From Bradyrhizobium sp. CSA207 (GTDB lineage Bacteria > Pseudomonadota > Alphaproteobacteria > Rhizobiales > Xanthobacteraceae), in the NCBI RefSeq assembly GCF_029051685.1, contig NZ_JAACFT010000016.1:124001-188000 (forward strand): a DNA stretch of 64,000 bases, written 5' to 3'. The stretch's first letter is position 1. The number at the start of each line of letters is the position of its first letter. The notes under the pieces are model-generated. The model saw only the letters and a list, made by a program, of their open reading frames with translations, had not been told where the DNA came from and did no database searches. Shown here piece by piece: positions 35,806 to 43,304 of this stretch. A program made the position numbers and the translations under genes.

Positions 35806-36423
35806 TTAAAACACGCGGTAGCGGATCGTATAGGCGTCCTGCGGCGCGAGGCTGCCCGCCAGCGGCGAGGCGACGCGGTCGGCGAGATGCCAGGGCCCGA
35901 ACTGCTCGGAGCGGTGCGGCTCGGCGGGCAGGCGGAGGCGGAATTCGAACGTGCCTTTGCCGGGCAGGCTCACGACCAGCACCCGGTCCGCGGTGCGGTG
36001 GTTGAGCGCCACGGCGCCGCGCAACAGAGCGCGTCCGTCGGCAAGGTCACTCACGCCGTCGACCAGCGCCAGCGTCTGGTTGCGGTCGGTGTGCAGCTCG
36101 ATCTGGGTATCCGACGCCGCCGTCAGGGTCTCCCTGGGCATGCGGATCTCGAACTCGACCGCGGGTTTGGACGGGTTGAGGCCGAGATAGGCCAGCGCGG
36201 CGTGGCGGGTGTCGTAGGCGACAAAGACGAACAGGACGGCGGCGGACGTGGCGGCGAGGCCATGCCTGACGACGTCGCGCCAGGTCCGATAGCTCATGCG
36301 GAAATAGACCGTCATCGCCAGCGCCACCGCCAATGCGGCCGCGATGCCTGATAGCGCCGACATCAGGATACCGAGCCGGCCGTCGGGCGACTCGATGAGG
36401 AGGCTGATCAGATTGGTGGTCAT
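35806..36423 (-). CDS. membrane-anchored protein, unknown function
   Basis: A 205-residue protein with two N-terminal membrane segments (about residues 17-40 and 53-72), followed by a soluble domain of about 130 residues rich in beta-strand pattern (EFEIRMPRE, DTQIELHTD, RVLVVSLPGKGTFEFRLRLP). The soluble part is probably periplasmic. I do not recognise the family. It lies 69 bases upstream of the metallophosphoesterase gene on the same strand, so the two may share a transcript. Confidence 0.72.
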   Translation of the reverse strand: MTTNLISLLIESPDGRLGILMSALSGIAAALAVALAMTVYFRMSYRTWRDVVRHGLAATSAAVLFVFVAYDTRHAALAYLGLNPSKPAVEFEIRMPRETLTAASDTQIELHTDRNQTLALVDGVSDLADGRALLRGAVALNHRTADRVLVVSLPGKGTFEFRLRLPAEPHRSEQFGPWHLADRVASPLAGSLAPQDAYTIRYRVF

Positions 36424-36531
36424 GGCGCCATCTCGCCGGGCTCGCGGGAGCCGAAATCGCTTTAACTATCGGCAGTTGGTCGCTTGAGCGGGAACGCCGG
36501 TTCAACTCGTTGATTGTCAGCGGCAACGGTG

Positions 36532-36660
36532 GTGGCTAATGGACGCTGCGGCGGTCCCGCCGAAGATTCCGATGTCCGTTCAAATGGTGTTGCTGCGGGT
36601 GTGCTTGTGCTGCTGGCGATGTGGATCTACTTCGCGCTGAAGATGCTGTTGCTGATCTAG
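36532..36660 (+). CDS. possible small membrane protein of 42 residues
   Basis: A short frame starting at GTG 36532 (also GTG 36529 and TTG 36514 in frame) and ending TAG at 36660. The N-terminal half is hydrophilic (GGPAEDSDVRSN). The C-terminal half VAAGVLVLLAMWIYFALKM is a single strong membrane helix, ending LLLI. The hydrophobic block has codon use typical of real genes here, but there is no clear ribosome site. It lies between divergent genes and 86 bases before rsmB. Could be chance; no family recognised. Confidence 0.4.
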   Translation: MANGRCGGPAEDSDVRSNGVAAGVLVLLAMWIYFALKMLLLI

Positions 36661-36662
36661 GC

Positions 36663-36717
36663 GCGCGCATGATCCGGAAAAGTGGATACCGGTTTTCCGA
36701 CAAGATCATGCGCAAAA
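36663..36717. repeat. GCGCATGATCCGGAAAAGTGG palindromic repeat
   Basis: Inverted ends CGCGCATGATC and GATCATGCGC around CCGGAAAAGTGG and ACCGGTTTTCCG arms. A short palindrome of this type is widespread in rhizobial intergenic DNA. It sits just upstream of rsmB and could be part of the rsmB leader. Confidence 0.75.
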
Positions 36718-36746
36718 ACAACCAATCCTGACCTGAAAGATTTGAA

Positions 36747-38048
36747 ATGACCCCCGCTGCCCGGCTGTCCGCGGCCATCGAGCTGATCGACACCATCGAA
36801 AAAGACCGCGTGCCCGCGGCCAAGGCGCTGAAGGAGTGGGGCACCGCGCACCGCTTCGCCGGCTCCGGCGACCGCGCCGCCATTGCGGGTCTGGTCTGGG
36901 ACGTGCTGCGCCGCTACGCCTCGAGCGCGTTCCTGATGGATGCCGACACCGCGCGGGCGCGGCTGATCGGCATGCTCCGCCTCGAGCGCAACATGGACGC
37001 GGCGACTATGGCCGCATTGTTCGACGGCAGCCGGTTCGCGCCGGCGCCGCTGACGGAGGCCGAGCAGGCGGCGCTCGCCTCGCGCTCCCTGAAGAACGCG
37101 CCCGCCGCGATCGCCGGCGACTATCCGGAGTGGCTCGATCCGTATCTGGCCAAAGCGTTCGGCGAGGACCGCGCGGCGGAGGCCGCCGCAATGGCGAGCC
37201 GGGCCCCGCTCGATTTGCGCGTCAACACCCTAAAATCCAATCGCGACAAGGTGCTGCGGGCGCTTGCTCATCTTCATGCGGAACCGACACCGTGGTCGGC
37301 AACCGGCCTGCGCATCGCGCTTTCGGCCGATGCGCGCAATCCCGGCATCCAGGCCGAAGAGGATTTCATCAAGGGCGGCGTTGAAGTGCAGGATGAGGGA
37401 TCGCAGCTTGCGGCCAGTCTCACCGCGGCAAAACCGGGCGAGCAGGTGATCGATCTCTGTGCGGGGGCCGGCGGCAAGACCCTGGCGCTCGCCGCCATGA
37501 TGCAGGGCAAGGGCCGGCTGATCGCGACCGACAGCGACAAGCGGCAGTTGGCGCCGATCCACGAGCGGCTGTCGCGCGCCGGCGTCCACAATGCCGATGT
37601 CCGCACGCCCAAGGGCGAGGCCGATCCGCTCCAGGACATCCATGCCTCGGCCGATCTCGTCGTCATCGACGCCCCCTGCACGGGAACCGGAACCTGGCGC
37701 CGCAACCCCGACGCCAAATGGCGCATACGCCCGGGCGCGCTGGAGATCCGTCTCAAGGACCAAGCCGAGGTGCTGGAGCGCGCCGTGCCGCTGGTGAAGC
37801 CGGGCGGCCGCATCGCCTACATCACCTGCTCGGTGCTGCCTGAGGAGAATGGCGAGCAGGTGAGGGCATTCGTCGCGCGCCATCCCGAGTTTGCCGTTGT
37901 CCCGCCCGAGCAGACCGCCAGCGTGCTGTGGGACAAGGCCGAGGATTTCGCGCAAGCCGCGCTTCGCTCGGACGAGGGCTGGCTGATGACCCCGCGCCGG
38001 ACCGGCACGGACGGGTTCTTCGTGTCGGTGCTGAAGAAGGCCGGCTGA
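36747..38048 (+). CDS. rsmB: RsmB-type rRNA m5C methyltransferase
   Basis: A 433-residue RsmB/NOP-family protein which transfers a methyl group from S-adenosylmethionine to cytosine-5, in E. coli C967 of 16S rRNA. An N-terminal NusB-like RNA-binding region covers about residues 1-130. The SAM site VIDLCAGAGGKTLALAAMM is near 235-253. The two catalytic cysteines are in DAPCTGTGTWRRNP near 308-321 and ITCSVLPEEN near 352-361. Length is normal. It lies between guaB and guaA, an arrangement I recall as common in this order. The specific target is inferred from the family. Confidence 0.9.
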   Translation: MTPAARLSAAIELIDTIEKDRVPAAKALKEWGTAHRFAGSGDRAAIAGLVWDVLRRYASSAFLMDADTARARLIGMLRLERNMDAATMAALFDGSRFAPAPLTEAEQAALASRSLKNAPAAIAGDYPEWLDPYLAKAFGEDRAAEAAAMASRAPLDLRVNTLKSNRDKVLRALAHLHAEPTPWSATGLRIALSADARNPGIQAEEDFIKGGVEVQDEGSQLAASLTAAKPGEQVIDLCAGAGGKTLALAAMMQGKGRLIATDSDKRQLAPIHERLSRAGVHNADVRTPKGEADPLQDIHASADLVVIDAPCTGTGTWRRNPDAKWRIRPGALEIRLKDQAEVLERAVPLVKPGGRIAYITCSVLPEENGEQVRAFVARHPEFAVVPPEQTASVLWDKAEDFAQAALRSDEGWLMTPRRTGTDGFFVSVLKKAG

Positions 38049-38056
38049 TCACGAGC

Positions 38057-38140
38057 CGTCATTCCGGGGCGATGCAAAGCATCGAACTATGATGCGCATT
38101 GCGCATCATAGCTCGCCCTCCGGGCGCCCCGGAATGACGA
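38057..38140. repeat. dispersed repeat with perfect internal hairpin
   Basis: Ends CGTCATTCCGGGGCG and CGCCCCGGAATGACG are perfect inverted copies. The centre 38087-38111 is CTATGATGCGC-ATT-GCGCATCATAG, a perfect 11-bp stem with a 3-base loop. It may terminate rsmB transcription. Confidence 0.8.
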
Positions 38141-38192
38141 CCTCACGAACAGCGTCGCGCCCGTCGCCGAGACAACACCATCCTGCCCAAAC

Positions 38193-38229
38193 GAAAACCC
38201 CGCCACCGGAGGCCGGTGACGGGGCTTCG
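38193..38229 (-). terminator. rho-independent terminator of the cold shock gene
   Basis: On the minus strand, GCCCCGTCACCGG and CCGGTGGCGGGG form a 12-13 bp GC-rich stem with one mismatch and a three-base loop, followed by TTTTCG. It lies about 57 bases past the stop of the cspA-type gene. Confidence 0.8.
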
Positions 38230-38285
38230 AGATTCCTGCGATCTGGCCGGTACGTCCGCGGTCAGACTGCGAGGTGCGCGGCGGA

Positions 38286-38501
38286 CTAGCCGGCGCGGAG
38301 GTTGTCAGCCGAGGACTTGCCGCTGCGGCGGTCCGCGACGATGTCGAAGGAAACCTTCTGACCCTCGTTGAGGGTGCTCAGACCAGCGCGCTCAACTGCG
38401 CTGATGTGGACGAAAACGTCCTTGTCGCCGTTGTCCGGCTGGATGAAACCAAAACCCTTTTGGTTGTTGAACCACTTCACTGTGCCCATTGCCATAGTCA
38501 T
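38286..38501 (-). CDS. cold shock protein CspA family
   Basis: A 71-residue single-stranded nucleic-acid-binding protein of one OB-fold. Both RNA-binding motifs are present: KGFGFIQ (RNP1) near residues 15-21 and VFVHIS (RNP2) near 29-34, preceded by GTVKWFNNQ. These proteins act as RNA chaperones in cold or stationary phase. Two starts are possible (MTMAMG at 38501 or MAMG at 38495). The long upstream spacer (38502-38755, 254 bases) probably contains its promoter and a structured leader as usual for csp genes; I saw no other gene there. A clear terminator follows. Confidence 0.95.
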   Translation of the reverse strand: MTMAMGTVKWFNNQKGFGFIQPDNGDKDVFVHISAVERAGLSTLNEGQKVSFDIVADRRSGKSSADNLRAG

Positions 38502-38755
38502 TTCCCTTCATTGAGGATGCATTCAGGGGGACTAGTGCGCAATGATTTGCGCCCGTCGTCCCGTTTGGTCGATTTTGGAGAAATACCTGAAACGTGCTCA
38601 CCCATTGGAAATGAGGCGGAGCGGCCCAGTCGTTCGGCCAAGGATCGATGATCACAATCTAGCGAATTATTGGGGCAACTTCAAGACGGCACGCGCTCGT
38701 CGCGAGTCCCCCGGACTTTGCTATTTTGCGGTGCACAAAGGCCCGCCCAAGGCCC

Positions 38756-39088
38756 TCAATCCACGATGAACAGCGTCGCGCCCACGGCCGTCGAGGAGCG
38801 ATGCGCGGCGTCCCCGAAGTCCGAGACCTGGTAGCTCATTCCCGCCGTCAGCTTGAACTTGCGCCCGTCGCGCAACTCGCTGTCGAGCTCGCCCTGGAGC
38901 ACGTAGAGCACGTGGCCGCGGTCGCACCAGTGATCGGCGAGGTAACCGGGCGAATACTCCACCATCCGCATGCGCAGGTCGCCGATGTTCAGCGTGCGCC
39001 ATTTGGCTTGCCCGGTCTCGCCGGGATGCAGCGTCGGTTCCACCTTGCTCCAGTCGGTGACGGTGAAGGGGGAGGCTGGGAGTTTCAT
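38756..39088 (-). CDS. DHCW-motif cupin family protein
   Basis: A 110-residue single-domain cupin. The metal-binding stretch YLADHWCDRGHVLYVLQGEL near residues 49-68 carries the Asp-His-(Trp)-Cys arrangement that names this small cupin group, followed by SYQVSDFGDAAHRS near 85-98 as the second cupin motif. The function is not known. It ends only 255 bases beyond the cold shock gene start and is separated upstream from an NTF2-like gene by a repeat. Confidence 0.82.
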   Translation of the reverse strand: MKLPASPFTVTDWSKVEPTLHPGETGQAKWRTLNIGDLRMRMVEYSPGYLADHWCDRGHVLYVLQGELDSELRDGRKFKLTAGMSYQVSDFGDAAHRSSTAVGATLFIVD

Positions 39089-39187
39089 GGCGGTGGTCCT
39101 GTGTCGGTGCTAGCGTGCGTGTTGTTACCGTACCCGTTCGCCCCAGTCTGGATTGCTTGGCTGTTTGAGGCACGGACGTGCCTCCAC

Positions 39188-39305
39188 TCGCTGTCATCGC
39201 CCGCCTTGTGCGCACTTGCGCACTGGAGCGGGCGATCCAGTATTCCAGAGGCGGCGATATGATGCGGAGAAGCCGCGGCGTACTGGATTCCCCGCTTTCG
39301 CGCGG
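39188..39305. repeat. dispersed repeat with extended hairpin, inverted copy
   Basis: Inverse orientation copy of the 33147-33271 element: GCTGTCATCGCCCGCC, then GTGCGCACTTGCGCAC (39209-39224), GGCGATCCAGTATTCC, and CGTACTGGATTCCCCGC at the right end. Fills the spacer 39089-39341. Confidence 0.8.
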
Positions 39306-39341
39306 TGGGTGAGGCGGCGATCCCCATACTACAACGAGCCC

Positions 39342-39713
39342 TCAATGCGGCAAATGGTTGGCCGATCCCTGCACGATCAGCCCGGCGGCATTCACCCGCA
39401 GATACTCGCAAATCCTTTTTCCACGCTCGTTCTCGTAATGCACCACCACGCTGTCGGGGCTGACGAACACATCGATCACTGTGAAATGCAGCTCCGGCAA
39501 CAGCCCGAGCGCCTTGCCCCAATAGGCGCGAAGCGCGTCCTTGCCGCGCACGGTGCCGCTGGCGTCGAACCCCATCATGGGAATGCGGTCCGAGGTCATC
39601 TCGGCGGCTTCGTCGTAGAGCGTGAGCACGCGTTCGAGATCGCGCGCATTCCAGGCCTCGACCCAGGTCCGGCCGAGCGCGGCGAGCTCTGATGGCTGAT
39701 GGTGCTGTGGCAT
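39342..39713 (-). CDS. SnoaL/NTF2-like protein
   Basis: A 123-residue protein of the nuclear transport factor 2 fold, a cone-shaped alpha+beta barrel. The start LAALGRTWVEAWNARDLERVLTLYDE near residues 10-35 is the typical first helix pair, and ALRAYWGKALGLLPELHFTV near 61-80 the middle helix. Such proteins are small isomerases, cyclases or ligand binders; no function is evident. It is divergent from guaA across 140 bases of AT-richer DNA that likely holds both promoters. Confidence 0.82.
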   Translation of the reverse strand: MPQHHQPSELAALGRTWVEAWNARDLERVLTLYDEAAEMTSDRIPMMGFDASGTVRGKDALRAYWGKALGLLPELHFTVIDVFVSPDSVVVHYENERGKRICEYLRVNAAGLIVQGSANHLPH

Positions 39714-39853
39714 GGCATCCTCCCTGATCGGCGCTGCGCGGCATATTATGTCAATAATACTTACCTATATCCGTTTGTCCATGCCCAAAGAAGAATGTGG
39801 GCGCGCGTCGGCGCGCGGTTGCGGCCCGGGGCATGGTCGCGTATTTGCTTGCC

Positions 39854-41452
39854 ATGACAGCAGCACAGCACGACCGCTCCGCGTCGACGCCCTCGGTGGC
39901 CTCGGCGCATGACAAGATTCTCATCGTCGATTTCGGCAGCCAGGTGACGCAGCTGATCGCGCGCCGCGTCCGCGAGGACGGCGTCTATTGCGAGATCGTC
40001 CCGTTCAACAAGGCCGAACAGGCTTTTCTGGAGATGAAGCCGAAAGCGGTGATCCTCTCCGGCGGGCCGGAGTCGGTGCATGAGGCCGGCTCGCCCCGCG
40101 CGCCGCAGTTGATCTTCGCATCAGGGGTGCCGGTGATGGGCATCTGCTACGGCCAGATGACCATGGCGGAGCAGCTCGGCGGCACCGTCGAGGGCGGCCA
40201 TCACCGCGAATTCGGCCGCGCCGATGTCGAGGTGAAGGCAGAGAGCAAGCTGTTCGAGGACGTCTGGTCGCTCGGAGGCAAGAACCAGGTCTGGATGAGC
40301 CATGGCGATCGCATCACCAAAATGCCGCCGGGCTTTTCCGTCGCCGGCACCTCGCCGAACGCGCCGTTCGCGATCATTCAGGACGAGACGCGCAAATATT
40401 ACGGCCTGATGTTCCACCCCGAAGTGGTGCACACGCCCGACGGCGCAAAACTGATCCGCAATTTCGTGCGCAAGATCGCAGGCCTCTCCGGCGACTGGAC
40501 CATGCGCGCCTTCCGCGAGGAGGAGATCCAGAAGATCCGCGCCCAGGTCGGCAAGGGAAAGGTGCTCTGCGGCCTGTCCGGCGGCGTCGATTCTGCGGTC
40601 GCGGCCGTGTTGATTCACGAAGCCATCGGCGACCAGCTCACCTGCGTGTTCGTCGACCACGGCATGCTCCGCCTCGATGAAGCCAAGACGGTGGTCGATC
40701 TGTTCCGCCACCACTACAACATCCCGCTCGTGCACGTGGATGCTTCGAAGCAATTTTTGGGCGAGCTCGAAGGCGTCACCGATCCCGAAACCAAGCGCAA
40801 GACCATCGGCCGCCTCTTCATCGAGGTGTTCGAGGCGGAGGCCAAGAAGATCGGCGGCGCCGATTTCCTCGCGCAGGGCACGCTCTATCCTGACGTCATC
40901 GAGAGCGTCTCCTTCACCGGCGGCCCCTCGGTGACGATCAAGTCGCACCACAATGTGGGCGGTCTGCCCGAGCGCATGAACATGAAGCTGGTCGAGCCCT
41001 TGCGCGAGCTGTTCAAGGACGAGGTCCGCAAGCTCGGGCGCGAGCTCGGCCTGCCCGAAATCTTCGTCGGCCGCCATCCGTTCCCTGGCCCGGGCCTTGC
41101 CATCCGCTGTCCCGGCGAGATCACGAAGGACAAGCTCGACATCCTGCGCAAGGCCGACGCCGTCTACATCGATCAGATCCGCAAGCACGGCCTCTACGAC
41201 GAAATCTGGCAGGCCTTTGCCGTGCTGCTTCCGGTGAAGACGGTGGGCGTCATGGGCGACGGCCGCACCTACGACTTCGTGGTCGGCCTGCGCGCCGTCA
41301 CCTCCACCGACGGCATGACCGCAGACTTCTACCAGTTCGACATGAAGTTTCTAGGCGAGACCGCAACGCGCATCATCAACGAGGTGAAGGGCGTGAACCG
41401 GGTGGTGTACGACGTGACCAGCAAGCCGCCTGGGACGATTGAGTGGGAGTAG
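39854..41452 (+). CDS. guaA: GMP synthase (glutamine-hydrolysing)
   Basis: A 532-residue two-domain enzyme converting XMP to GMP with ATP and glutamine. The class I glutamine amidotransferase domain has the catalytic cysteine Cys98 in GICYGQ and the His-x-Glu in FHPEVVHTP near residue 190. The ATP pyrophosphatase domain has the P-loop [11 protein letters not shown] near 239-249, and the C-terminal dimer domain ends PPGTIEWE. The ATG at 39854 gives a short extra N-terminal tail before [10 protein letters not shown]. The 3' end of guaA is a known integration site for genomic islands, relevant to what follows. Confidence 0.97.
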   Translation: MTAAQHDRSASTPSVASAHDKILIVDFGSQVTQLIARRVREDGVYCEIVPFNKAEQAFLEMKPKAVILSGGPESVHEAGSPRAPQLIFASGVPVMGICYGQMTMAEQLGGTVEGGHHREFGRADVEVKAESKLFEDVWSLGGKNQVWMSHGDRITKMPPGFSVAGTSPNAPFAIIQDETRKYYGLMFHPEVVHTPDGAKLIRNFVRKIAGLSGDWTMRAFREEEIQKIRAQVGKGKVLCGLSGGVDSAVAAVLIHEAIGDQLTCVFVDHGMLRLDEAKTVVDLFRHHYNIPLVHVDASKQFLGELEGVTDPETKRKTIGRLFIEVFEAEAKKIGGADFLAQGTLYPDVIESVSFTGGPSVTIKSHHNVGGLPERMNMKLVEPLRELFKDEVRKLGRELGLPEIFVGRHPFPGPGLAIRCPGEITKDKLDILRKADAVYIDQIRKHGLYDEIWQAFAVLLPVKTVGVMGDGRTYDFVVGLRAVTSTDGMTADFYQFDMKFLGETATRIINEVKGVNRVVYDVTSKPPGTIEWE

Positions 41453-41539
41453 GGCAGTTTATCCGCATCCGCTGATTTGGTGTCGTGTCATCCGAGCATC
41501 GTTGTGTCCTTCCTGCCTTGAGCCTGCCCCCGACGTCGA

Positions 41540-42010
41540 ATGAGCACCGCTATGGATCAATTCTTATTGGTCGGGTTGGGAGCCGTAGTGGGGGCAGTAC
41601 TCAGCGTCGGGGGCTACATCTCAAAGAGATGGTGGGAAGGGCAGTCAACGAGAGACGATATTCAGGACTTCGAGAGGCTTGCTAAGCTTCAGAAGGATAT
41701 GAAAGGTGACAATATCTCTCTGCAGGCGTTGCGAGATTTAAAGAAGGAGATTTCCGACAGAAACGCTCGTCAAGTGAAGGACGAGGCGGAGGTAATTGAT
41801 AGCATCGAAGGAAGTGCGCTCGGAGCAGATGGCGGCGAATTTCGCATCGAGGACACGCTTCTCAACCAGCGCGAAATGAATCGTTACGCTTTCCACTTGG
41901 CTGACCTCGCGGAAAAGGAGTTGGAGTTCCTTGTTGCGGCGCTCGAGGGGCTGCTCGACGAAAAGGAGATAAGGCGCTTCGAGAAGGCACAACGAGCATG
42001 GCGGCTCTAA
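41540..42010 (+). CDS. membrane-anchored LprI-like protein, probably C-terminally truncated
   Basis: A 156-residue protein with one N-terminal membrane segment (LLVGLGAVVGAVLSVGGYI near residues 8-26) and a charged, coiled-coil-prone middle. The end NQREMNRYAFHLADLAEKEL and AQRAWRL resembles the LprI/DUF1311 domain (pattern Q-x-E-M-N ... A-Q-R-A-W), but the usual cysteine next to the Asn is tyrosine and the protein stops just after AQRAW where the domain should continue. The gene has low GC (28 of 60 bases at 41641-41700), unlike guaA next to it, and so is probably acquired. Start at 41540; ATG 41552 is also possible. Confidence 0.6.
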   Translation: MSTAMDQFLLVGLGAVVGAVLSVGGYISKRWWEGQSTRDDIQDFERLAKLQKDMKGDNISLQALRDLKKEISDRNARQVKDEAEVIDSIEGSALGADGGEFRIEDTLLNQREMNRYAFHLADLAEKELEFLVAALEGLLDEKEIRRFEKAQRAWRL

Positions 42011-42431
42011 GCACCACAACGCCAATCCTACCGTCGTTGTGCCAGCAGTTGCAGTCATCGATGGCGACAATCCTCCGCTCGTCGAACCTAATGACAACGT
42101 AATCGAGTTGCCTGATGGCACACCAGAGTCGATCGTCTTCGGTTTTATTCACGATAATGCAGATGGAATGTCGGCTTTCATCCAGCAGCGGTGTCAATGT
42201 CCGTCCGTGAAGCAAGATGCGATTGTCTCAGCAATCAAGTTGGTCTTAATTGATACGACGGATCCGCACCTTTATTTCGCTAAACTTGGAGAAAGACTAG
42301 GTTTCATTTCTGAGATTGTCGTACGACGCGGCCTGAGTTCGATCTACGTCGAGAAAAATCGCACGTTGCTCGAACCAAAGATCGATGCCATCCGGGCGCG
42401 CTTGAAGATTGAGACGCCGGCAGTCACTTGA
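41973..42431 (+). pseudogene. fragment resembling the TOPRIM C-terminus of an OLD-type ATP-dependent nuclease
   Basis: An open frame of 153 codons without a good ATG; the first plausible start is GTG at 42039 giving 130 residues. AVAVIDGDNPP near the front looks like the Asp-x-Asp of a TOPRIM domain, and the tail (CPSVKQDAIVSAIKLVLID, then ADPHL-like DPHLYFAKLGERLGF) is reminiscent of the C-terminal part of AAA/TOPRIM nucleases. No ATPase domain precedes it, so it would be a 5'-truncated remnant. The low GC (25 of 60 at 42241-42300) agrees with acquired DNA. The family call rests on recall of the pattern and is uncertain. Confidence 0.4.
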
Positions 42432-42527
42432 CCTTATGCGCCGCTCGCGGGGGATTGGCCGGAGGCGTAATCACCACACGCCTATATTGACGTCGTCGGC
42501 GGAAATATCACGAATCCATCCGTCCAC

Positions 42528-42553
42528 ATCGCGCCGTCAGTCGACGGCGCGAT
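42528..42553. other. perfect 11-bp hairpin
   Basis: ATCGCGCCGTC-AGTC-GACGGCGCGAT: two perfect 11-base arms with a 4-base loop. No T-run follows on either strand. It may end transcription from the remnant genes or be part of a mobile element end. Confidence 0.7.
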
Positions 42554-42587
42554 GACAGCTTAGCCGCCAAGTCCGTTCGGAGGTAGC

Positions 42588-42616
42588 GGGAGGAATTACA
42601 GTGCATAAAACTCCCC
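42588..42616. repeat. REP-like motif, first copy
   Basis: GGGAGGAATTACAGTGCA followed by TAAAACTCCCC, with terminal GGGAG/CTCCC pairing. It resembles the motif at 42891-42938. Confidence 0.4.
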
Positions 42617-42655
42617 ATGCTTCAAGTAGGACCCTTGTGGGGGCCCATAGGGCGA

Positions 42656-42742
42656 AACGGCGCGCGAGGCTTCTGACTCCTCACTTTCGAGATCCCGAGA
42701 GCTAATCCGAACGCGCGCATGACGCTGGACCTCGTCATTGAC
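42656..42742 (-). pseudogene. peptide deformylase relic (middle part of the gene)
   Basis: Read on the minus strand it gives VNDEVQRHARVRISSRDLES then EESEASRAV, matching residues 97-129 of the deformylase-like protein encoded at 51957-52454 with a four-residue deletion. In the stretch 42687-42742 I count 49 of 56 bases identical to the full-length gene. No start or flanking deformylase sequence is present. Confidence 0.85.
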
Positions 42743-42890
42743 ATACGCCGTCAGGCCCACCCAACCCTCGCGACCTTGTGGCCTTCAAATATTCGGTCGC
42801 GCGCTGCTCGAAGAAGTTAGCGCGCGACCGGTTCTCGGCGTCGATCACACGGTGGTGGATCGATTACTGCTCCTTCCTGAACAAATCCTG

Positions 42891-42938
42891 GGGAATTACG
42901 GTGACAGTGCACTCAACTCCCAAGTGCACTCAACTCCC
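42891..42938. repeat. REP-like motif with a 16-bp direct repeat
   Basis: GGGAATTACGGTGAC followed by AGTGCACTCAACTCCC, then a second exact copy of that 16-mer one base later (42906-42921 and 42923-42938). The GGGAATT/AACTCCC ends and GTGCAC centre give palindromic character. Similar motifs accompany REP-associated tyrosine transposases in other proteobacteria, from memory; no such transposase is present here. Confidence 0.5.
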
Positions 42939-42998
42939 ATGCGGCCAGCGACCGATGTAAACCTTGCAATCATTTACATATAGACGCATGTAATCTTC

Positions 42999-43304
42999 AT
43001 GACGCACATCAGCATCCGCGATCTCCAGAAGATTTCCGGCGAAGCCATCGGCGCGTTGCCGGGGCCGACGGCCGTGAAATCGGGCGAGCGGACCGTGGGG
43101 CTGCTTATTCCTCTCAAGTCGGCTGATCCGGATCGCCTTGCCGCCGTGTTGAAGCGGGCGACGGCGCTGGCCAAGGGCCGCGATGCGCGCGCGGACGACG
43201 CGGCGCTGGCGGCATTCGGCGATGTCGATCCGGTCGATTGGTCGGTCGCGGCCGTGAACGCCCTGACGGGCAAGCGCGGCAAGTCCCGCAAGTCGAAGCC
43301 GTGA
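42999..43304 (+). CDS. antitoxin of a PIN-type toxin-antitoxin pair
   Basis: A 101-residue protein. The start THISIRDLQKISGEAIGALP resembles a Phd/prevent-host-death type DNA-binding N-terminus, followed by GERTVGLLIPLKSAD. The C-terminal tail is rich in lysine, arginine and serine. Its stop overlaps the start of the PIN-domain gene (GTGA, TGA at 43302-43304), the usual coupling of antitoxin and toxin. It should bind and silence the toxin and repress its own promoter. The antitoxin family is a tentative call; the operon context is the main evidence. Confidence 0.65.
   Translation: MTHISIRDLQKISGEAIGALPGPTAVKSGERTVGLLIPLKSADPDRLAAVLKRATALAKGRDARADDAALAAFGDVDPVDWSVAAVNALTGKRGKSRKSKP

Larger units (their letters stand above)
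42432..42998. other. 567-base region without an intact gene
   Basis: Holds a perfect hairpin (42528-42553), a peptide deformylase remnant (42656-42742) and two REP-like motifs. A minus-strand frame around 42745-42870 reads RVIDAENRSRANFFEQRAT but has no start or family I recognise. AT-rich sequence at 42955-42995 probably carries the promoter of the toxin-antitoxin pair. Confidence 0.6.

Noticed and set aside
42738-42983. Plus-strand frame of 81 codons in the scar region
   Set aside because: It runs across a deformylase relic and the REP-like repeats, has no ribosome site and no recognisable domain.
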